DNA of 40,823 nt from an uncultured Clostridia bacterium (GTDB lineage Bacteria; Bacillota; Clostridia; Lachnospirales; Anaerotignaceae): assembly GCA_944379995.1 (NCBI GenBank), contig CALWGF010000016.1:1-40823 (forward strand), read 5' to 3'. The notes beneath the pieces are model-generated. The model did not search any database and had not been told where the DNA came from. It saw only the letters and a program-made list of their open reading frames with translations. The translations under genes and the position numbers were made by a program. This document shows, in pieces, positions 17,460 through 25,541 of the stretch; positions within the stretch are counted from its first letter, which is position 1; the number at the start of each line of letters is the position of its first letter.

Positions 17460-19367
17460 ATGAATTTTTTAACAGTAGAAAAACTTTCCAAAAGTTTTAC
17501 AGATAAAATTCTTTTTGATGAAATTTCATTTGGTATAAATGAAGGGGATAAAATAGGTGTTATAGGTGTAAATGGTACAGGTAAATCAACACTTTTGGAA
17601 ATTATAGCAGGTGTTGAAACTGCTGACAGTGGAACAATTACAACTATGAATGGTTTAAGAATTGGATACCTTCCTCAGATGCCGGAGTTTGAAGAAGGTA
17701 TGACTGTTATAAATCAGGTTTTTAAAACTGATAATCCTAAAATGCAAATTGTAAAAGAATATGAAGAAGCACTTTTTCAAGTTGAAAATAATTATTCTAA
17801 AGAAGCAGAAAACAAACTTATAAAATTAACTGAAAAAATGGATAAAGAAGATGCTTGGGGACTTGAAAGTGAAGCTAAAACAATACTTACAAAACTTGGT
17901 ATAACAGACTTTTATAAAGAAGTACAACTTTTAAGTGGAGGACAAAGAAAACGTGTTGCTATGGCAGGTGCTTTGATTTCTCCTGTTGATATTCTTATTA
18001 TGGACGAGCCTACAAACCATATTGATAATGAAACTGTTGACTGGCTTGAAAATTATTTAGGTAAATGCACAAAAGCACTTCTTATGGTTACTCATGATAG
18101 ATATTTCCTTGATAGAGTTGTTAATAAAACAATAGAACTTGATAAAGGTAAACTTTATACTTATCAGGGAAATTATAGCCAATTTTTAGAACTTAAAGCC
18201 GAAAGAGAAGAACTTGAACTTGCAGGAGAAAGAAAAAGACAAAATCTTTTACGTAGAGAACTTGCATGGATAAGACGAGGGGCTCAAGCAAGAAGTACAA
18301 AACAGAAAGCACGTATTGAGCGTTTTGAAGAAGTTTCTGCTATAAAAGCACCTGAAATACGAGGAAATGTTGAAATAAGTGTAGGTGCTTCAAGATTAGG
18401 CAGAAAAACAATAGAAATAAATAATGTTTCTATGTCTTATGATGGTAAAAAGTATATTGATGATTTTAGTTATATTATACTTCGTGATGATAGAGTTGGT
18501 ATTATAGGGCATAATGGCTGTGGAAAATCTACACTTATGAATATAATAACAGGTAGACTTAAACCAGAAAGCGGTTTTGTTGAAATAGGTGACACTGTAA
18601 ATATAGGTGTATTTGCTCAGGAAAATGGGGAAATGGACGAAAATATGCGTGTTATAGATTATATAAAAGAAGTAGCAGAATATGTTCCTACTGCTGATGG
18701 TAGAATAACAGCTTCTCAAATGCTTGAAAAATTCCTTTTTAAAGGTGATATACAATGGTCACCAATTTCAAAACTTTCGGGAGGAGAGAAAAGACGACTT
18801 TATCTTTTAAGAGTTCTTATGGCAGCTCCTAATATACTTTTTCTTGATGAACCTACAAATGACTTGGATATAGAAACTCTTACAATACTTGAAGAATATC
18901 TTGAAGATTTCCCTGGGGCTGTTGTTACTGTATCACATGATAGATATTTCCTTGATAAAATGGTAAACAGAATATTCTCTTTTGAGGGTAATGGCAAAAT
19001 AAAACAGTATGAAGGAGAATATACTGATTATAAAATTCAGCATGATAAAGAAGAAATTAACATACCTGTTGAAAAGATTGTAAAGCAAGAGAAAAAACAA
19101 GAAGTTGAAAAGCCTAAAAAACTTATGAAAATGACATATAAAGACCAAAGGGAATTTGATACTATAAATGAAAGAATAGAAGGTATAGAACTTAAAATTG
19201 CTGAAATAGATGATAAAATTTCACAATGTGGCAGTGATTATGTAAAACTTCAAGAACTTACAGAACAAAAAGAAAATTTTGAAAAAGAACTTGAAGAAGC
19301 TATGGACAGATGGGTTTATCTTAATGAACTTAATGAAGAAATAGAAAGAAATAAAAAAGGCTTATAA
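17460..19367 (+). CDS. ABC-F family ATPase, Uup/YfmR-like ribosome-associated factor
   Basis: A 635-residue soluble protein with two ATPase domains and no membrane helices. Walker A motifs are GVNGTGKS (about residue 39) and GHNGCGKS (second domain). The signatures are LSGGQRKR and LSGGEKRR, and Walker B motifs are LIMDEPTNHID and LFLDEPTNDLD, typical of ABC-F. A charged linker (about 235-300) includes the P-site tRNA-interaction motif. The C-terminal helical coiled-coil region (about 560-635) matches the Uup/YfmR C-terminal domain. Such factors rescue stalled ribosomes. Some ABC-F proteins confer antibiotic resistance; nothing here marks this one as such. The start ATG follows GAGGTG. Confidence 0.93.
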   Translation: MNFLTVEKLSKSFTDKILFDEISFGINEGDKIGVIGVNGTGKSTLLEIIAGVETADSGTITTMNGLRIGYLPQMPEFEEGMTVINQVFKTDNPKMQIVKEYEEALFQVENNYSKEAENKLIKLTEKMDKEDAWGLESEAKTILTKLGITDFYKEVQLLSGGQRKRVAMAGALISPVDILIMDEPTNHIDNETVDWLENYLGKCTKALLMVTHDRYFLDRVVNKTIELDKGKLYTYQGNYSQFLELKAEREELELAGERKRQNLLRRELAWIRRGAQARSTKQKARIERFEEVSAIKAPEIRGNVEISVGASRLGRKTIEINNVSMSYDGKKYIDDFSYIILRDDRVGIIGHNGCGKSTLMNIITGRLKPESGFVEIGDTVNIGVFAQENGEMDENMRVIDYIKEVAEYVPTADGRITASQMLEKFLFKGDIQWSPISKLSGGEKRRLYLLRVLMAAPNILFLDEPTNDLDIETLTILEEYLEDFPGAVVTVSHDRYFLDKMVNRIFSFEGNGKIKQYEGEYTDYKIQHDKEEINIPVEKIVKQEKKQEVEKPKKLMKMTYKDQREFDTINERIEGIELKIAEIDDKISQCGSDYVKLQELTEQKENFEKELEEAMDRWVYLNELNEEIERNKKGL

Positions 19368-19375
19368 TTAAAATA

Positions 19376-19410
19376 AATAAAAGGGTACATATTGTACTCT
19401 TTTATTTTTG
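19376..19410 (+). terminator. Terminator after the ABC-F gene
   Basis: AAAAGGGTACA / TGTACTCTTTT with one G-U pair, then T residues. Confidence 0.8.
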
Positions 19411-19423
19411 TTATAAGTATATA

Positions 19424-19486
19424 TACACTTATATAGTGTAGTGTATTGACAAATTCTTTTTAAAGTGGCATATTATATACAGTGTA
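19424..19486 (+). promoter_or_regulatory. nadABC promoter and candidate operator
   Basis: TTGACA (19446-19451) is followed by CATATT at 17 bases or TATTAT (19471-19476) at 19 bases. Directly upstream is a perfect inverted repeat TACACT-TATAT-AGTGTA (19424-19440). AGTGTA occurs again at 19440-19445 and at 19481-19486, so copies flank the promoter. In many Firmicutes the niacin-responsive repressor NiaR (YrxA) controls nadABC. I suggest these as its sites, but I cannot check the consensus. Confidence 0.5.
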
Positions 19487-19501
19487 TTTTTTATTATAAA
19501 T

Positions 19502-19541
19502 CGAAGTTTTAATATTTAAAATATTAAAATTTCGTTTTTTT
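19502..19541 (+). terminator. Terminator-like hairpin in the nadABC leader
   Basis: The arms CGAAGTTTTAATATTT (19502-19517) and AAATATTAAAATTTCG (19519-19534) are complementary apart from one G-U pair, and seven T follow. The stem is nearly all A-T. It lies between the presumed promoter and the nadA start (19577), so it could reduce or attenuate transcription. Confidence 0.6.
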
Positions 19542-19576
19542 ATTATATGAATAAGTGTTTTATAGGGGGAAATGTT

Positions 19577-20482
19577 TTGAGTATTATAGATGATATTAAA
19601 AGATTAAAAAAAGAAAAAAATGCAGTTATACTTGCCCATTATTATGTATGTGATGAAGTACAGGAAATAGCAGACTTTGTTGGTGACTCTTATTACTTAA
19701 GTAAAAAAGCAACAGAAGTACCAGAAAGTATGATTGTTTTTGCAGGTGTAAATTTTATGGGTGAAAGTGCAAAAATACTTAATCCTGAAAAAACCGTTGT
19801 TATGGTTGATGCAAATGCTGATTGTCCTATGGCTCATATGGTAACACCTGAAAAAATACAAGAAATAAGAAATAAATATGATGATATAGCTGTGTGTTGT
19901 TATATAAATTCAACTGTACAAATAAAAGCATATTCTGATGTTTGTGTTACAAGTTCTAATGCTCTTAATATAGTTAAATCTTTACCTAATAAAAATATAT
20001 TCTTTATACCTGATGGAAATCTTGGAAGATACATATCAAAAGAAGTTACTGATAAAAACTTTATATTTAATGATGGATATTGTCCTGTACATGTAAAAAT
20101 AACAAAAGAAGATATACTTGCTAAAAAATTAGAATATCCAAATGCAAAAGTACTTATACACCCAGAATGTACTCCTGATGCTGTTGAATTGGCGGATTAT
20201 GCAGGTTCAACATCAGGCATTATTGATTATGCAACAAAAAGTGATTGCAAAGAATTTATAATTGCCACAGAAAAAGGTGTATTATATGAACTTAAAATAA
20301 AAAATCCTAATAAGAGTTTTTATACTGTAAATGACAATCAGATATGCCCTGATATGAAATTTGTGACACTTGAGAAAATTAAAAATGTAATTGAAAACAC
20401 AGAAAATGTTGTGGAGCTTTCAGATGAGCTTATGATTGGTGCAAAAAATGCCCTTGAAGAAATGCTCCGTCTTGCTAAATAA
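19577..20482 (+). CDS. nadA: Quinolinate synthase NadA
   Basis: About 301 residues. This 4Fe-4S enzyme condenses iminoaspartate with dihydroxyacetone phosphate to give quinolinate in NAD biosynthesis. Signatures are AVILAHYYVCDEVQEIADFV, FAGVNFMGESAKIL, the Cys in CYINSTVQIKAYSDVCVTSS, HPECTPD and the final NQICPDMK, which together supply the three cluster cysteines. I chose TTG 19577 because AGGGGGA lies 6 bases upstream; an in-frame ATG at 19547 has no binding site and lies just after the leader hairpin. The length suits the compact NadA subfamily. First gene of nadABC. Confidence 0.96.
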   Translation: MSIIDDIKRLKKEKNAVILAHYYVCDEVQEIADFVGDSYYLSKKATEVPESMIVFAGVNFMGESAKILNPEKTVVMVDANADCPMAHMVTPEKIQEIRNKYDDIAVCCYINSTVQIKAYSDVCVTSSNALNIVKSLPNKNIFFIPDGNLGRYISKEVTDKNFIFNDGYCPVHVKITKEDILAKKLEYPNAKVLIHPECTPDAVELADYAGSTSGIIDYATKSDCKEFIIATEKGVLYELKIKNPNKSFYTVNDNQICPDMKFVTLEKIKNVIENTENVVELSDELMIGAKNALEEMLRLAK

Positions 20483-20503
20483 AAAGGAAGTGTATATATA
20501 TTT

Positions 20504-21808
20504 ATGAAAAAAGCAGATGTTGTTATTGTAGGTACAGGGGTTGCAGGGCTTTTTTGTGCTCTTAATATACCAGAAAATAAAAATGTTTTTATGATTACTA
20601 AAGATAGTATTGAAAACAATGATTCATATCTTGCACAGGGTGGTATTTCTGCTCTTAAAAATAAACAAGATTATGAAAGTTATTTTGAAGATACTATGCG
20701 TGCTGGTCATTATGAAAATGATAAAAAAGCCGTAGAAGTAATGATAAAATCATCACAAGATATTATAAAAGAACTTATAAATTATGGTGTTGAATTTGAT
20801 ATGGAAGGTGATAGCTTTTCATATACAAGAGAGGGTGCCCATTCTGATTTTAGAATACTTCACCATAAAGATATTACAGGTAAAGAAATTACAAGTAAAC
20901 TTATTATGGCTGTTAATAAAAGAAAAAATATTACTGTAAGTGAATATTCTAAAATGGTTGATATTATTGAAGAAAATAATAAGTGTACAGGTATTGTTTA
21001 TAGAAAAAACGGTAAAACAGAAGTTGTTAAGTCTAAAGTAACAATACTTGCAACAGGTGGTATAGGAGGAGTTTTTGAAAATTCAACAAATTTTCCTCAT
21101 CTTACTGCTGACGGTATAGCTGTTGCTCTTAAACATAATATTGATATTAAAGATATAAATTATATTCAAATTCACCCTACAACACTTTATACAAAACAAA
21201 AAGGAAGAAGATTTTTAATATCTGAGTCTGTAAGAGGTGAGGGGGCTTATCTTTTGAATAAAAAAGGTGAAAGATTTGTAAATGAACTTCTTCCAAGAGA
21301 TATTGTAAGTAGTGCTATATTAAATCAAATGGAAAAAGACAGAAGTGACTATGTTTATATATCTGTTACACATTTAGAACCTGATTTTGTAAAATCAAAA
21401 TTCCCTAATATATATGAAAAATGTCTTGAAGAAGGCTATGACATGACAAAAGAGCCTATTCCTGTAACTCCGGCACAACATTATTTTATGGGTGGCATAA
21501 AAGTTGATACTGAAAGTCGTACATCAATGAAAAATCTTTATGCATCAGGTGAAGTAAGCTGTACAGGTGTTCATGGAGCAAATAGACTTGCTAGTAATTC
21601 ACTTCTTGAAAGCCTTGTTTTTGCTAAAAGAGGTGTAATTGATTTTATGAGTTATATTGATGATATTGAAATTTCAGATTTTATTCCTGATTTAGCTATT
21701 TATGAATATGATGAAAAAATAGATGAGGAATATAAAAATATTGTTCTTGATGAAATAAAAAGAAAGGACGTTGAATTTTATGATAAATGGTGTAAACATG
21801 TTGGTTAA
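20504..21808 (+). CDS. nadB: L-aspartate oxidase NadB
   Basis: A 434-residue flavoprotein that oxidises L-aspartate to iminoaspartate, the substrate of NadA. The FAD-binding site is DVVIVGTGVAGLFCALNI. Family segments include YLAQGGISAL, REGAHSDFRILHHKDITGKE (given to its last visible residue), HPTTLY, SESVRGEGAYLLNKKGERF and GEVSCTGVHGANRLASNSLLE. It is about 100 residues shorter than E. coli NadB, lacking most of the C-terminal helical extension. The short form is seen in other Firmicutes and in this case ends cleanly at TAA. In anaerobes it would use fumarate or another acceptor rather than oxygen. The gene overlaps nadC. Confidence 0.95.
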   Translation: MKKADVVIVGTGVAGLFCALNIPENKNVFMITKDSIENNDSYLAQGGISALKNKQDYESYFEDTMRAGHYENDKKAVEVMIKSSQDIIKELINYGVEFDMEGDSFSYTREGAHSDFRILHHKDITGKEITSKLIMAVNKRKNITVSEYSKMVDIIEENNKCTGIVYRKNGKTEVVKSKVTILATGGIGGVFENSTNFPHLTADGIAVALKHNIDIKDINYIQIHPTTLYTKQKGRRFLISESVRGEGAYLLNKKGERFVNELLPRDIVSSAILNQMEKDRSDYVYISVTHLEPDFVKSKFPNIYEKCLEEGYDMTKEPIPVTPAQHYFMGGIKVDTESRTSMKNLYASGEVSCTGVHGANRLASNSLLESLVFAKRGVIDFMSYIDDIEISDFIPDLAIYEYDEKIDEEYKNIVLDEIKRKDVEFYDKWCKHVG

Positions 21809-22634
21809 TATAGATGAATATATTATAAATGCTTTAAAAGAAGATATAACAAGTGAAGATATTACAACAAATGCTATTATGCCAGAAAGCAAAAGAGGTA
21901 TTGCAGAACTTATATGTAAACAAGATGGAGTTTTATGTGGTATTGATGTATTTAGAAGAACATTTGAAATTTTAGATAATACAGTTGAATTTAGAACTAA
22001 TTTTAAAGATGGTGACCAAATTAAAAAAGATGAAATTATAGGTGTTATTGAAGGGGATATAAAAGCAATTCTTTCAGGAGAAAGAACAGCTTTAAATTAT
22101 ATGCAAAGAATGTGTGGTATAGCCACAATTACAAGAGAAATGGTAAAAGAGCTTGAAGGAACAAAAACAAAACTTCTTGATACAAGAAAAACTACACCTA
22201 ATATGCGTATTTTTGAGAAATATGCAGTTAAAATAGGTGGAGGATATAATCATAGATATAATCTTTCTGATGGTGTACTTATAAAAGATAACCATATAGG
22301 AGCAGCAGGAAGTATAAAAAAAGCTGTTGAAATGGCTAAGGAATATGCTCCTTTTGTTAGAAAAATAGAGGTTGAAACAGAAAATATTGATATGGTAAAA
22401 GAGGCTCTTGAAGCTGGTGCTGATATTATTATGCTTGATAATATGGATAATGAAACTATGAAATTAGCTGTTGAAATTATAGGTGAAAAAGCATTAACTG
22501 AATGTTCAGGTAATGTTACAAAAGAAAGGCTTAAATCAATAGCACAAACAGGTGTTGATTATGTTTCTTGTGGTGCTATTACTCATTCTGCTGCTATAAT
22601 GGATATTTCACTTAAAAATTTAAGAGCTTTATAA
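21798..22634 (+). CDS. nadC: Nicotinate-nucleotide pyrophosphorylase (carboxylating) NadC
   Basis: A 278-residue quinolinate phosphoribosyltransferase. It converts quinolinate and PRPP to nicotinic acid mononucleotide with loss of CO2. Family segments are ALKEDITSEDITTNAI, LSGERTALNYMQRMCGIAT, LLDTRKTTPNMRIFEKYAVK, GGGYNHRYNLSDGVLIKDNH and the phosphate-binding end SCGAITHSA. The start is ambiguous: ATG 21798 (GGTG 5 bases upstream) or ATG 21780 (AAAGGA 11 bases upstream), a six-residue difference. Either way it overlaps nadB, so translation is probably coupled. It ends the nadABC operon. Confidence 0.95.
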   Translation: MLVNIDEYIINALKEDITSEDITTNAIMPESKRGIAELICKQDGVLCGIDVFRRTFEILDNTVEFRTNFKDGDQIKKDEIIGVIEGDIKAILSGERTALNYMQRMCGIATITREMVKELEGTKTKLLDTRKTTPNMRIFEKYAVKIGGGYNHRYNLSDGVLIKDNHIGAAGSIKKAVEMAKEYAPFVRKIEVETENIDMVKEALEAGADIIMLDNMDNETMKLAVEIIGEKALTECSGNVTKERLKSIAQTGVDYVSCGAITHSAAIMDISLKNLRAL

Positions 22635-22675
22635 AACAAAAATAGAACGGTTTTACCGTTCTATTTTTGTTTTTA
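22633..22675 (+). terminator. Bidirectional terminator after nadC
   Basis: A long hairpin, AAAATAGAACGG / CCGTTCTATTTT plus further A-T pairs, symmetrical enough to serve the convergent lipoprotein gene as well. Confidence 0.93.
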
Positions 22676-23752
22676 TTGTAATATATTTGTTATATCTGTT
22701 GGTTGTTCTGTATTTTCAGTTGTTTCAGTTGCTTTTTGTGCTTGTATTTCTGCAAGTTGTGTATTTAAAAGACTTAAATATTCTTCAAGTGTTTTTGCAC
22801 CTTGTATAGGTTCTCCGACAACAATAGCATCATTATCTACAAATATAGTTGTAGGTACACCTTCAAGATTATTTACAATCCAAGATGCAAGACGTTGGTC
22901 AGGAATTACTGATGTATATTCGCCACCATTTTCAGTTTTTATTTTTAATGCAAGTTCTTCAGCTTCTTCAGAAGGTGTATCAATTATTACTTGCAAAAAG
23001 TTTACACCTTCCATATTTTTTATTTCTTTGTCAAGTTGTGTAAGAACAGCAGCTTCGTTTATATCTGAATATGTTCCCCAAAAATTAACCATTGTAAGGT
23101 CATATTCATCAAATATTGTACTTCCTATATCTTCACCTTCTAAAGTTTTTGAAACGAAAGTAATCATATTTTCACGATTTATTGCTGTTTGTTGTGATTG
23201 TTCAGCATCAAATTCATTAAATTTAATAGATGATATTAGTTTTGTAGAAGCATTAACTCTTTTTTCATATTCATCTATATTGTCATCACCTTTACCAGGA
23301 CCACCAGTATAATCATACATTACATAGTATGTGTATCCACAGTTTTCTCCAACTACTTCTATTTTATTGTATTCTGATTTTAATTCTTCAAAGTCAGAAC
23401 CTTCTTCGCCTGTTTTAACAAGTACTATTCTTGCTATTGGAGATGTATAATATTCTATATTTCCTGTAAAGTTAGGGTCAGATATTATTTTTAAATTTTC
23501 ATCTGTACCATATACAAATTTTACTTCACCAAAAATATCACTATCTGTCATTAAATTTGTATATTTCATTGTATTAATTGTCCATTCTTTGGGAATTGTA
23601 TATGTTAAACCAAGTTCTTCAACTGTTGTGGTTCTTTCCTCTTCAGTAAGACTTATATTAGTATTTGTAGTTTTATTATTACTTGAACAACCTGCAAAAA
23701 CTGAAAATGATAATATAGCTGCAAGTATAAAGAGTAATGATGTTTTTTTCAT
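22673..23752 (-). CDS. Lipoprotein with a cysteine-less thioredoxin-like domain
   Basis: A 359-residue exported lipoprotein. The signal peptide has the lipobox FAGC (Cys22). Residues about 30-180 form an uncharacterised domain with GLTYTIPKEW, a start seen in several surface proteins. Residues about 200-335 resemble a TlpA/thioredoxin fold: TMVNFWGTYSDINEAAVL aligns with NFWATWCGPC, and GVPTT (Pro300) supplies the cis-proline. Both redox cysteines are replaced, with Ser229 and Asn232. A disulfide role is therefore unlikely and a binding role more likely. The C-terminal tail is rich in Thr, Glu and Gln. The start follows AGGAGG. The terminator is shared with nadC. Confidence 0.75.
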   Translation of the reverse strand: MKKTSLLFILAAILSFSVFAGCSSNNKTTNTNISLTEEERTTTVEELGLTYTIPKEWTINTMKYTNLMTDSDIFGEVKFVYGTDENLKIISDPNFTGNIEYYTSPIARIVLVKTGEEGSDFEELKSEYNKIEVVGENCGYTYYVMYDYTGGPGKGDDNIDEYEKRVNASTKLISSIKFNEFDAEQSQQTAINRENMITFVSKTLEGEDIGSTIFDEYDLTMVNFWGTYSDINEAAVLTQLDKEIKNMEGVNFLQVIIDTPSEEAEELALKIKTENGGEYTSVIPDQRLASWIVNNLEGVPTTIFVDNDAIVVGEPIQGAKTLEEYLSLLNTQLAEIQAQKATETTENTEQPTDITNILQ

Positions 23753-23878
23753 TTATATTCCTCCTATTAGTTGGTTATATAAAAAGTATTATATAATATA
23801 TAGCCTTTGTTGTAAACTTTGTTATTATTTTTATAGCTTTTACATATATTTATATTATATTCAAAGGAGGTTTATTTT

Positions 23879-24283
23879 ATGGACAGGGATAAAGTGCTTA
23901 GAAAATACAATTCTGAAGATTTCAGAGAAAGAAGAAATAATAAAAGTTTAAAAGATGAGAAAAAAGAAGGGAGTCTTATAATATTTCAAAGCTATATATC
24001 TGCCATTATAGTTTTTGGAATAATAATAATGACAATAGCAGGTGGTGATGGTAGTAGAAAAATACTTGATGAAATGAGTAATATATTAAGTGTACAAATA
24101 CCTTTTAATGAAATTGTTGAAAAGGGTAAGGAAGCTGTTGAAAACATAAAAATATTTGGTGATAAATCTATATATGAAAGTCAAGAAACAGGTGAGGAGG
24201 GGTTTATTCCGGACACCAGTCAGGAGGGACAAAGGATTTATATGAATACAAATCAAGAGGACTCGGGGAAGATGTCCAATTAG
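23879..24283 (+). CDS. spoIVFA: SpoIVFA, N-terminal part (frame broken before the LytM domain)
   Basis: A 134-residue reading frame starts at ATG 23879 after AAAGGAGG. It has a charged cytoplasmic head (about 1-35), one membrane helix (FQSYISAIIVFGIIIMTIAG, about 37-56) and a hydrophilic linker. It then stops at 24281. The missing LytM part is encoded immediately downstream in the -1 frame (24196-24699). SpoIVFA holds and regulates SpoIVFB at the mother-cell side of the outer forespore membrane. The next gene is spoIVFB, which supports the call. The GGGG at 24199-24202 is the likeliest site of a lost base, but a real mutation, a sequencing error or recoding all remain possible. Confidence 0.75.
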   Translation: MDRDKVLRKYNSEDFRERRNNKSLKDEKKEGSLIIFQSYISAIIVFGIIIMTIAGGDGSRKILDEMSNILSVQIPFNEIVEKGKEAVENIKIFGDKSIYESQETGEEGFIPDTSQEGQRIYMNTNQEDSGKMSN

Positions 24284-24699
24284 TATACCCTGTTGAAAGT
24301 GGTGTAATAACATCAGAATTTGGAGAAAGAATAGACCCATTTACAAATGAAAATAAATATCATAATGGACTTGATATAGGAGTAGCTGAAAATAGTAGTG
24401 TTTTTGCTGTTGATGATGGGTATGTAACAAATGTTGGTGAAGATAATCTTAATGGAGTTTTTTTAGAATATAAGACTGTTTCTGGATATACCGTTATATA
24501 TGCCCATTTAAACGATTATATTGTTAATACAGGTGATTTTATATCAAAAGGTCAAAAAATTGCTCTATCAGGCAATACAGGGGCGTCGACAGGGCCTCAT
24601 TTGCATATAGGAATGAAAAATAGTAATGGAGATTATATAAATCCTGAGGAGTTTTTTGATAAATCAAAAGAATATGGTATTTTGACAAAAATAAATTAA
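24196..24699 (+). CDS. spoIVFA: SpoIVFA, C-terminal LytM/M23 domain (no start codon of its own)
   Basis: The open stretch begins right after an in-frame TGA at 24193-24195 and runs to TAA 24697. It contains no ATG, GTG or TTG that could start the domain. It encodes an M23/LytM fold: VESGVITSEFGERIDPFTNE, then YHNGLDIGV (His 24361, Asp 24373) and GPHLHIG (HxH at 24598-24606). Both metal-binding motifs look intact. It needs the N-terminal reading frame (23879-24283) by a -1 shift. In the joined form it would be about 270 residues, the expected SpoIVFA size. The overlap (24196-24283) is richer in G and C than its surroundings. Confidence 0.7.
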   Translation, partial: GGVYSGHQSGGTKDLYEYKSRGLGEDVQLVYPVESGVITSEFGERIDPFTNENKYHNGLDIGVAENSSVFAVDDGYVTNVGEDNLNGVFLEYKTVSGYTVIYAHLNDYIVNTGDFISKGQKIALSGNTGASTGPHLHIGMKNSNGDYINPEEFFDKSKEYGILTKIN

Positions 24700-24717
24700 C
24701 AAAAAGGGGATTTTGTT

Positions 24718-25506
24718 TTGGTGTCTTTTGGTAGAATTAAAATTCATACAGGAGTATTTATACTTTTTTTGTTTGCCTTATTATCAAATAGAATTAATAT
24801 GTTTGTTTCAGCTTTTATTGCTGTTACAATACATGAAATGGCACATATTATTGCAGCAATAGTTTTTGGTGGTAGTGTATTTGAAATATGTATAACACCA
24901 ATAGGAGAATTTGCAAGAATAAAAGATTTCTGGAAATTTTCACAGTTTGAAAGAGTGTTTATACTTATTTGTGGACCTCTTATAAATATAATTATAGGTT
25001 TAAGTATTAAATTTTTAGAAATAAAATATTTATATCTTTTTTCAGATATAAATATTGCCATTGCGATATTTAATATAATACCTGTATTACCTCTTGATGG
25101 TGGCAATATTTTATATAGTATTATTGGAAGAAAAAAGGGTGTTATATATACAGCAAAATTTATGACAGCAATAGAAGGTGTATTTGGTATAATTTTAATG
25201 TTTGTAGGGGTTATACAAGTTATATTGTATCCTTTTAACATAAGTCTTATCATTACTGGTGCATATTTTGTTTTTTCAAAAAGAAAAGAATATCTTGAAA
25301 GAGTTTCTGAATTTTATATGACTGTTATTGATAAAAATAGAATATATAATATTCCTATGAATGTTAAAACATTATATTTTAATGGAGATTATAGAGAGGT
25401 TATAAAATATTTTAATTATGATGATTATTTTTTTGTTATAGAAAATGATAGTTTTGGCAATTACAAAAAAAGAAGTATGGAAGATATAGTTGAATGTATA
25501 ATTTAA
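24718..25506 (+). CDS. spoIVFB: SpoIVFB, intramembrane site-2 metalloprotease
   Basis: A 262-residue membrane protease of the S2P family. In sporulating cells it cuts the pro-sequence from pro-sigma-K. The zinc motif HEMAH sits in the second membrane helix (VTIHEMAHIIAAIVFGG), and the third ligand lies in VLPLDGGNILY. The first three or so helices, with GPLINIIIGL, match the SpoIVFB fold. The C-terminal part (about 185-262) is where SpoIVFB carries a CBS-type domain, but this one is poorly conserved. It starts with TTG 24718 or GTG 24721 after AAAGGGGA. It is only 18 bases from the spoIVFA stop, so they form one operon. A terminator follows. Confidence 0.88.
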   Translation: MVSFGRIKIHTGVFILFLFALLSNRINMFVSAFIAVTIHEMAHIIAAIVFGGSVFEICITPIGEFARIKDFWKFSQFERVFILICGPLINIIIGLSIKFLEIKYLYLFSDINIAIAIFNIIPVLPLDGGNILYSIIGRKKGVIYTAKFMTAIEGVFGIILMFVGVIQVILYPFNISLIITGAYFVFSKRKEYLERVSEFYMTVIDKNRIYNIPMNVKTLYFNGDYREVIKYFNYDDYFFVIENDSFGNYKKRSMEDIVECII

Positions 25507-25541
25507 AAAATGGTATTCCTAAAAGGAATACCATTTTTATT
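25505..25541 (+). terminator. Bidirectional terminator after spoIVFB
   Basis: AAAATGGTATTCCT / AGGAATACCATTTT is a perfect hairpin with T and A runs, between convergent genes. Confidence 0.93.

Noticed and set aside
17460..19367. ABC-F protein as an antibiotic resistance determinant
   Set aside because: The C-terminal coiled-coil domain and overall form are those of the housekeeping Uup/YfmR group. Nothing in the sequence or neighbourhood shows a drug-protection subtype.
24196..24283. A canonical -1 slippery heptamer in the spoIVFA overlap
   Set aside because: I looked for X-XXY-YYZ in the anchor frame. The G runs allow P-site slippage only, with an A-site mismatch, and no strong downstream hairpin was seen. 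Recoding is therefore only a secondary explanation.
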